From: Acidobacteriota bacterium | GTDB taxonomy: Bacteria; Acidobacteriota; Terriglobia; Bryobacterales; Bryobacteraceae | NCBI GenBank assembly: GCA_017307505.1 | Contig: JAFKEE010000025.1 | Location: forward strand, 124,001-188,000 | DNA: 64,000 nt | Reading direction: 5' to 3' | Shown: positions 59,895 to 64,000 of the stretch, one piece after another | Layout of the letters: every line of letters begins with the position of its first letter | How positions within the stretch are numbered: position 1 is the first letter of the stretch | Notes under the pieces: model-generated | Databases searched by the model: none | The model's input: the letters and a program-made list of their open reading frames with translations, nothing else | What the model was told of the DNA's origin: nothing | Program-made: the position numbers and the translations under genes

Positions 59895-60731
59895 TCATCG
59901 GGCGAGCAGCGGCCTCAATCCCACATGCGCGGCCCAGGTGATCACCGCGAATCCAAGTACTGTCAATGAAAGCACAGCGGCCTTGCGGCCCCGCCAGCCG
60001 GCGGAGATCCGCAGGAATACCATCAGCAGATAGAAGCCCCAGGTGACGAGCGAGACGACGATCTTGGCCTCGCTGATCCAGCGGGTTCCATATTCGATTG
60101 ACGCCCAACTGCTGCCGGCCACCACGGCCAGGGTGACCGCAACGAAGCCGACGCTCATCGAGCGCGTAATCAATGTGTCGAGCGTCTCCAACGGCGGCAG
60201 GCGGTCCGGCGTAACCATGGCGATGAAGTCTTCACTGCCATGTTTGCGTTTCAGCCGGCGCTCCTGCAGCAGGTAGAAGACGGCAGCGCCCGCGCTGAGC
60301 AGCAGGCCCGCATAGCCTACCAGGACGAGCAGGATATGGGTGATGAGCCATGCGTTGCGGACACGCGAGTCCTCCCAGGAGGACATGGGGGCGCCCATGG
60401 CGGCTATGAGAGTGAGCAAGGAGACGAGCGGAAAGATAAAGATGCTGAGAATCGCAAAGTGGTAGCGCCACTCTACGAACAGATAGACCACCGCAAAGAT
60501 GAGAGCGCACAAAGAGGCTGTTTCGTAGAAGTTGTTGGCGGCCAAGTGTCTCAGTTCGACACTGTGCTCGACGAACGACACAAAATGAAGCACTACCGCA
60601 ACATGAAACGCTCCTAATGCATAGGGGAAGAAGCGGGATCCGCGGCGCAGCACAGTGAGAAAGGCGTGTACCAGGCCCGCCGCATAGAGGAATGCGGCCA
60701 CCCGTAGCCAGAACAGGCTCATGTCGGGCAT
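59895..60731 (-). CDS. Cytochrome c assembly protein (HemX/CcsA-like)
   Basis: This 278-residue protein has about eight membrane helices and the CytC_asm pattern. His residues in FHVAVVLHFVSFVEHSVELRH and WLITHILLVLVGYAG are candidates for haem ligands, and GSSWASIEYGTRWISEAKIVVSLVTW replaces the WG-x-x-W-x-WD-type region. In this position next to hemA such proteins are often called HemX; they are thought to act in haem handling or cytochrome c maturation. The full WWD motif is not visible, so haem transport is inferred. It heads the minus-strand haem operon. ATGs at 60731 and 60722 are both possible. Confidence 0.88.
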   Translation of the reverse strand: MPDMSLFWLRVAAFLYAAGLVHAFLTVLRRGSRFFPYALGAFHVAVVLHFVSFVEHSVELRHLAANNFYETASLCALIFAVVYLFVEWRYHFAILSIFIFPLVSLLTLIAAMGAPMSSWEDSRVRNAWLITHILLVLVGYAGLLLSAGAAVFYLLQERRLKRKHGSEDFIAMVTPDRLPPLETLDTLITRSMSVGFVAVTLAVVAGSSWASIEYGTRWISEAKIVVSLVTWGFYLLMVFLRISAGWRGRKAAVLSLTVLGFAVITWAAHVGLRPLLAR

Positions 60732-60814
60732 ACACCACCAAACAAGGAAGAATTCGCCGGCACGCTTTGAGTATATCGCGGCAGAGGCCCCCTCCAGAAT
60801 GGGAACATGTCAGC

Positions 60815-61540
60815 ATGACACTGAATCTGAAGGGAAAAACGGCCTTGGTGACCGGCGGAAGCCGGGGCATCGGAAGAGCGGTGGTGGAGCGGCTGCTGAA
60901 AGCGGAAGCGAATGTGGCCTTCTGCGCGCGCACTCAGGCAAGCGTGGACCAGGCCTTGGAGGAAATCCGTAGCAGGAATAGTACTTTCGCCCTGAAGGTT
61001 GCAGGACGAGTGGCCGATGTTGGGAGTGAAGAGCAAGTACGGTCCCTGTTTGAGTGGTTGGAATTGGAATTCGGCGTGCTTGACATATTAGTGAATAACG
61101 CCGGAGTGGGGATCTTCAAAGATCTGGCCGCAATGGCGCCAGAGGAATGGCAAACAGTGATCGGAACGAATCTCACTGGTGTTTACAACTGCTGCCACCA
61201 TGCGCTGCCCCAATTGCAGAAGCAGGGTGGAGGTTGGATTGTGAATATCGCGAGCCTGGCGGGTAAGAATGCGTTTGCCGGCGGCGCGGCGTATAACGCG
61301 TCGAAATTCGGATTGTGCGGAATGAGTGAAGCAATTCTGCTCGACCACCGATATGAAGGTGTGAAGGTGACCACGGTGCTCCCGGGCAGTGTGAGTACGG
61401 ATTTTGGGCGGGCGGGCAAGGCGGAGTGGAAGATCGGGCCGGAGGATGTGGCAGAAGCAGTCGCCATGATCCTGGCGATGCCCGACCGGACGTTGGTGAG
61501 CCACGTGGAGATTCGTCCCTCGAGGCCACCGAAAAAGTAG
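60815..61540 (+). CDS. Short-chain dehydrogenase/reductase (FabG-like)
   Basis: This 241-residue classical SDR has the cofactor motif TGGSRGIGRA at about 13-22 and the NNAG motif (LVNNAGVG). Its catalytic Ser is in IVNIASLAGK and the Tyr/Lys pair is in AAYNASKFG. The Ser-Tyr-Lys triad is complete, unlike the DECR2-like enzyme at 55845. It resembles 3-oxoacyl-ACP reductase or sepiapterin-type reductases; the substrate is unknown. The ATG at 60815 has GGGAAC about 11 nt upstream. It is divergent from the cytochrome assembly gene. Confidence 0.9.
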   Translation: MTLNLKGKTALVTGGSRGIGRAVVERLLKAEANVAFCARTQASVDQALEEIRSRNSTFALKVAGRVADVGSEEQVRSLFEWLELEFGVLDILVNNAGVGIFKDLAAMAPEEWQTVIGTNLTGVYNCCHHALPQLQKQGGGWIVNIASLAGKNAFAGGAAYNASKFGLCGMSEAILLDHRYEGVKVTTVLPGSVSTDFGRAGKAEWKIGPEDVAEAVAMILAMPDRTLVSHVEIRPSRPPKK

Positions 61541-61638
61541 GATAAGCGGGCCCCGGGGGCCCAGCACAGCAGAGTCGAGCGTGAGCGGGGCGGGTTGTAC
61601 TCAGGCGTACCCGGCGCGGCGAAGGAAAGGAGCCCAAA

Positions 61639-62937
61639 TTGGGCGACGCATTTCACATGGAGATCCCGGCGGACTATATTCCGCCGATGGCGAAGGACAA
61701 CAGGCGTTTTGCTTTCTCCAAGCGACTGGGCAGCTCGACTTCGCGTGCTACGGGCAGCACGAGGACCGCTTCGGCGGCCGGCAAACTGCTCGATCCGAAC
61801 CGCACCGGCCGGGAAGCGGCTGTGCTCGAAAACAACCTCAAGCAGTACATTGTGGGCCAGGATGAGGCAATCGAGCAGATCGTCAACATCTACCAGATGC
61901 ACCTGACGGGTCTCAGCGCACCGCAGCGGCCGGTTGGCAACTTTCTGTTCCTGGGTCCGACGGGCTCAGGCAAGACGCGCATCGTGGAAGCGACGGCCGA
62001 GGCGCTGGTGGGTACACCGCGTTCCGTCATCAAGATCGATTGTGCGGAGTTCCAGCACAGTCACGAAATCGCAAAGTTGATCGGTTCGCCTCCCGGCTAC
62101 CTGGGTCATCGCGAAACACACCCGCTGTTGAGTCAGGAAGTCCTGAATCAGTACCACAATGAGCGCACAAAGCTCAGTTTCGTGCTCTTCGACGAGATTG
62201 AGAAGGCCTCGGATGCGCTCTGGAACCTGCTGCTGGGCATTCTCGACAAGGCGACGCTGACGTTGGGCGATAACCGCAAGGTCGATTTTTCGCGGACGCT
62301 CATTTTCATGACGTCGAATCTGGGTGCGGCCGAGATGAGCGCGATAGTGAATCCGCGTCTCGGATTCCTGGCCAAGCAGGCCGGCGATGAAGAACCGATG
62401 ACGTCGACGATTTCGAGCAAGATTGCGCGCAGCGGCGTGGAAGCCGCGCGGCGCAAGTTCACACCGGAGTTCATGAACCGGTTGGATAAGGTAGTGGTCT
62501 TCCAGCCTCTGGGCAGCGAACAACTGCGGCGGATTCTGGATATTGAGTTGGGCCTGGTTCAGCAGCGAGTCTTCTCGGCCGCGCCCGACCGTAGCTTCGT
62601 CTTCTCGGTGACCCCGGAAGCGAAGGATCATCTTCTGGCCGAAGGCACCGATTTGAAGTACGGTGCGCGGCATCTGAAGCGCGCGATCGAACGCCTGCTT
62701 GTGCAGCCGCTGTCGAATCTAATTGCCACAGAGCAAATTCGCGGTGGAGATCTGTTGCGGATAGACTTCGACTCGGATAGCAGCGAGCTGGCGTTCGCGC
62801 GTGAAGCAGAGGGCCTGGCCATCCAGGCGATGGCCGAACTTGTGGATCCACCGGTGAAAATGTGGATGAAGGCCGCCGGTGCGGGTGTGGCGGAAACGCA
62901 GAAGGCTCCGGCCGTGCGAACTACGCGGCGCGGTTAG
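61639..62937 (+). CDS. Single-ring Clp-like AAA+ ATPase (lone D2 domain)
   Basis: This 432-residue ATPase corresponds to the second AAA+ module of ClpA/B only. It has Walker A GPTGSGKT (106-113), the aromatic pore-loop sequence GSPPGYLGHRE, Walker B VLFDEIEKASD, sensor-1-type IFMTSNLG and a ClpB_D2-small region (ARHLKRAIERLLVQPL). It lacks a ClpN domain, a D1 ring and a ClpP loop. A basic Ser/Thr-rich N-terminal part (about 20-55) may bind a partner. It could be a disaggregase or unfoldase. It starts at TTG 61639 with AAGGAG 6-7 nt before; ATG at 61657 is possible but lacks an SD. Confidence 0.85.
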   Translation: MGDAFHMEIPADYIPPMAKDNRRFAFSKRLGSSTSRATGSTRTASAAGKLLDPNRTGREAAVLENNLKQYIVGQDEAIEQIVNIYQMHLTGLSAPQRPVGNFLFLGPTGSGKTRIVEATAEALVGTPRSVIKIDCAEFQHSHEIAKLIGSPPGYLGHRETHPLLSQEVLNQYHNERTKLSFVLFDEIEKASDALWNLLLGILDKATLTLGDNRKVDFSRTLIFMTSNLGAAEMSAIVNPRLGFLAKQAGDEEPMTSTISSKIARSGVEAARRKFTPEFMNRLDKVVVFQPLGSEQLRRILDIELGLVQQRVFSAAPDRSFVFSVTPEAKDHLLAEGTDLKYGARHLKRAIERLLVQPLSNLIATEQIRGGDLLRIDFDSDSSELAFAREAEGLAIQAMAELVDPPVKMWMKAAGAGVAETQKAPAVRTTRRG

Positions 62938-64000
62938 TCAGGGTGTTTTCTCAGGATTGACCTGACGTGGGGAGAGATCCGGCGTGGCACCGGGTCGTTG
63001 CGTAATGGCGATAGCACGCGACGATCCGGTGCAGCCCGGTAGCGGTTCCACCGAGTAGTAATTCAGACCATACAGCCAGTTGCGGTGCAGCGTCTCGACG
63101 CAGGTTTCCGCGGCATGCGGCTGCACACGGCGCCAGAATCCCCGGGCAGAGACAATCTGGTCGAGTACAGGCGCGGCACTCAATTTCACGAATAGCAATC
63201 CAAGTGCGGCACCCAGGGCCACCACCGCCACGGCGGCGGCGCGCCGGCGGCGACGCTCCAACCACCAGACAGTGATCGTAAATGGCAGGGCCAGCGCGAA
63301 GTACTCCCAGTGGGTTTCGCCCAGGTTGGCCCGGCGCAGGCCGTGCAACAGAGCCTCAGGCAGAACGGTGGCGATGATGGGACATAACCCGAGCAGCAGG
63401 GTCGCCAGCGCCAATTGGCGTTTCGCAAATTCAGCCGCTTCGATGCCCGCAGCCAGCACCATGCAGAGCGGCGGGAGCAGCGGCAGAATGTAGCCAGGCA
63501 GCTTGTTCGCCGAGAGCGAGAAAAAAACCAGTCCGAAACAGAAGACAGCCAGCAGGATGCGCCGGCGGTGCTCGCTCCAGCAGGGTGGGCCGAGAAGGGT
63601 GAGGACGGTGGGCCAGGGGAACAGGCTGGCGACCAGCACCGGAAGATAGAACCAGAAGGGCTGTTCGTGGAGCAGCGCGCCATCGGCGAAGCGCGAGAAG
63701 TGGTGTTTGACGAAGAACTCGTCCCAGAAGGCCTTCCCGTGCAGGACAAACATGGCGCCGTACCACGGCAGGGCCACCACCAGGGCGGCCAGCGCCGGAA
63801 CCAGCATCTCTTTCCAGCGTCTCCAGGCGAACCACAGCAAGGGCAGAATCAGAACACCCGGCACCAGGCCCTTGGCCAGAACCGACAGCCCGAAGCAGGC
63901 TCCGGCAGCCAGCGCCGCCCGTTTTGAACCGGTTTCGAGCCAGAGCAGACCCAGCAGCACGGTGGCATTGAAAGTCGCGGCCAGCGGCAGGTCTGTGACG
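62938..64000 (-). CDS. ArnT-like GT39-type glycosyltransferase, C-terminal part (cut by window edge)
   Basis: This open frame runs off the right edge, so the N-terminus is missing; about 354 residues are visible. They show a chain of membrane helices with the loop pattern of ArnT/PMT-like transferases: DLPLAATFNAT near the edge, FGLSVLAKGLVPGVLILPL, FVKHHFSRFADGALLHEQPFWFYLPVL and SLSANKLPGYILPLLPPLC. These enzymes move a sugar from a polyprenyl carrier to lipid A or protein. The C-terminal soluble part ends NPEKTP. Its stop codon directly abuts that of the Clp-like ATPase. Confidence 0.88.
   Translation of the reverse strand, partial: VTDLPLAATFNATVLLGLLWLETGSKRAALAAGACFGLSVLAKGLVPGVLILPLLWFAWRRWKEMLVPALAALVVALPWYGAMFVLHGKAFWDEFFVKHHFSRFADGALLHEQPFWFYLPVLVASLFPWPTVLTLLGPPCWSEHRRRILLAVFCFGLVFFSLSANKLPGYILPLLPPLCMVLAAGIEAAEFAKRQLALATLLLGLCPIIATVLPEALLHGLRRANLGETHWEYFALALPFTITVWWLERRRRRAAAVAVVALGAALGLLFVKLSAAPVLDQIVSARGFWRRVQPHAAETCVETLHRNWLYGLNYYSVEPLPGCTGSSRAIAITQRPGATPDLSPRQVNPEKTP

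Overview
This is a high-GC chromosomal window from an acidobacterium, most likely the Solibacteres/Bryobacterales branch. This placement is inferred from gene content, not from a marker search. The evidence is a PadR regulator overlapping a long MacB-like ADOP permease, an Oar-type TonB receptor with an N-terminal carboxypeptidase-regulatory-like domain, an SBBP-repeat protein, one-component regulators with a DNA-binding domain fused to a membrane anchor, and tandem DUF1080 domains. I see no tRNA or rRNA genes, CRISPR array, insertion sequence or prophage. The window looks like stable chromosome with a rich envelope and regulatory content.

Layout. 1-2049 (minus): miaB, a bifunctional-nuclease-family gene and a gene cut by the left edge. 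2105-6188 (plus): a palindrome, padR, the ADOP permease and a secreted repeat protein. 6268-12121 (minus): pyrE-truA-nucleoside hydrolase-two small membrane proteins-methyltransferase-YkgJ protein, closely packed, then a Tat-exported sulfide:quinone-oxidoreductase-like flavoprotein. 12353-19154: a TolC-type channel, then a membrane-tethered winged-helix regulator divergent from a large TonB receptor. 20110-24115 (plus): a molybdenum hydroxylase operon (Fe-S, Mo and FAD subunits) ending in a six-cysteine small protein and a strong terminator. 24189-29366: a YncE/phosphoesterase fusion, a coiled-coil membrane protein, thymidine kinase and an FkbM methyltransferase. 29367-29850: a gene-free stretch with a good candidate small RNA on the minus strand. 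29851-37772: valS-nadC-birA and coaX (minus), separated by a LolA-like protein and a duplicated outer-membrane barrel. 38161-50306: an HTH-membrane-sensor protein, an M24 peptidase, envelope proteins, an Lrp/EamA pair, a DUF1080 protein, a second TonB receptor, an RND-type adaptor and the SBBP protein. 50429-54382: a c-di-GMP module (PilZ, sigma-54 activator, HD-GYP/GAF/GGDEF protein). 54383-60731 (minus): a haem-synthesis cluster (cytochrome-c assembly protein, hemA, fused hemCD) followed by a small protein, a DECR2-like reductase and an amino-acid permease. 60815-64000: an SDR, a Clp-like single-ring ATPase and a partial ArnT-like glycosyltransferase.

The most unusual signals are: the candidate small RNA, whose two hairpin loops both carry UUCCUCCGA (anti-Shine-Dalgarno); several SD-less genes with a -10-like box spaced exactly as for leaderless transcripts; two different families of membrane-anchored DNA-binding sensors; a tandemly duplicated beta-barrel; and a perfect 12-bp-arm inverted repeat containing the stop codons of two convergent genes.
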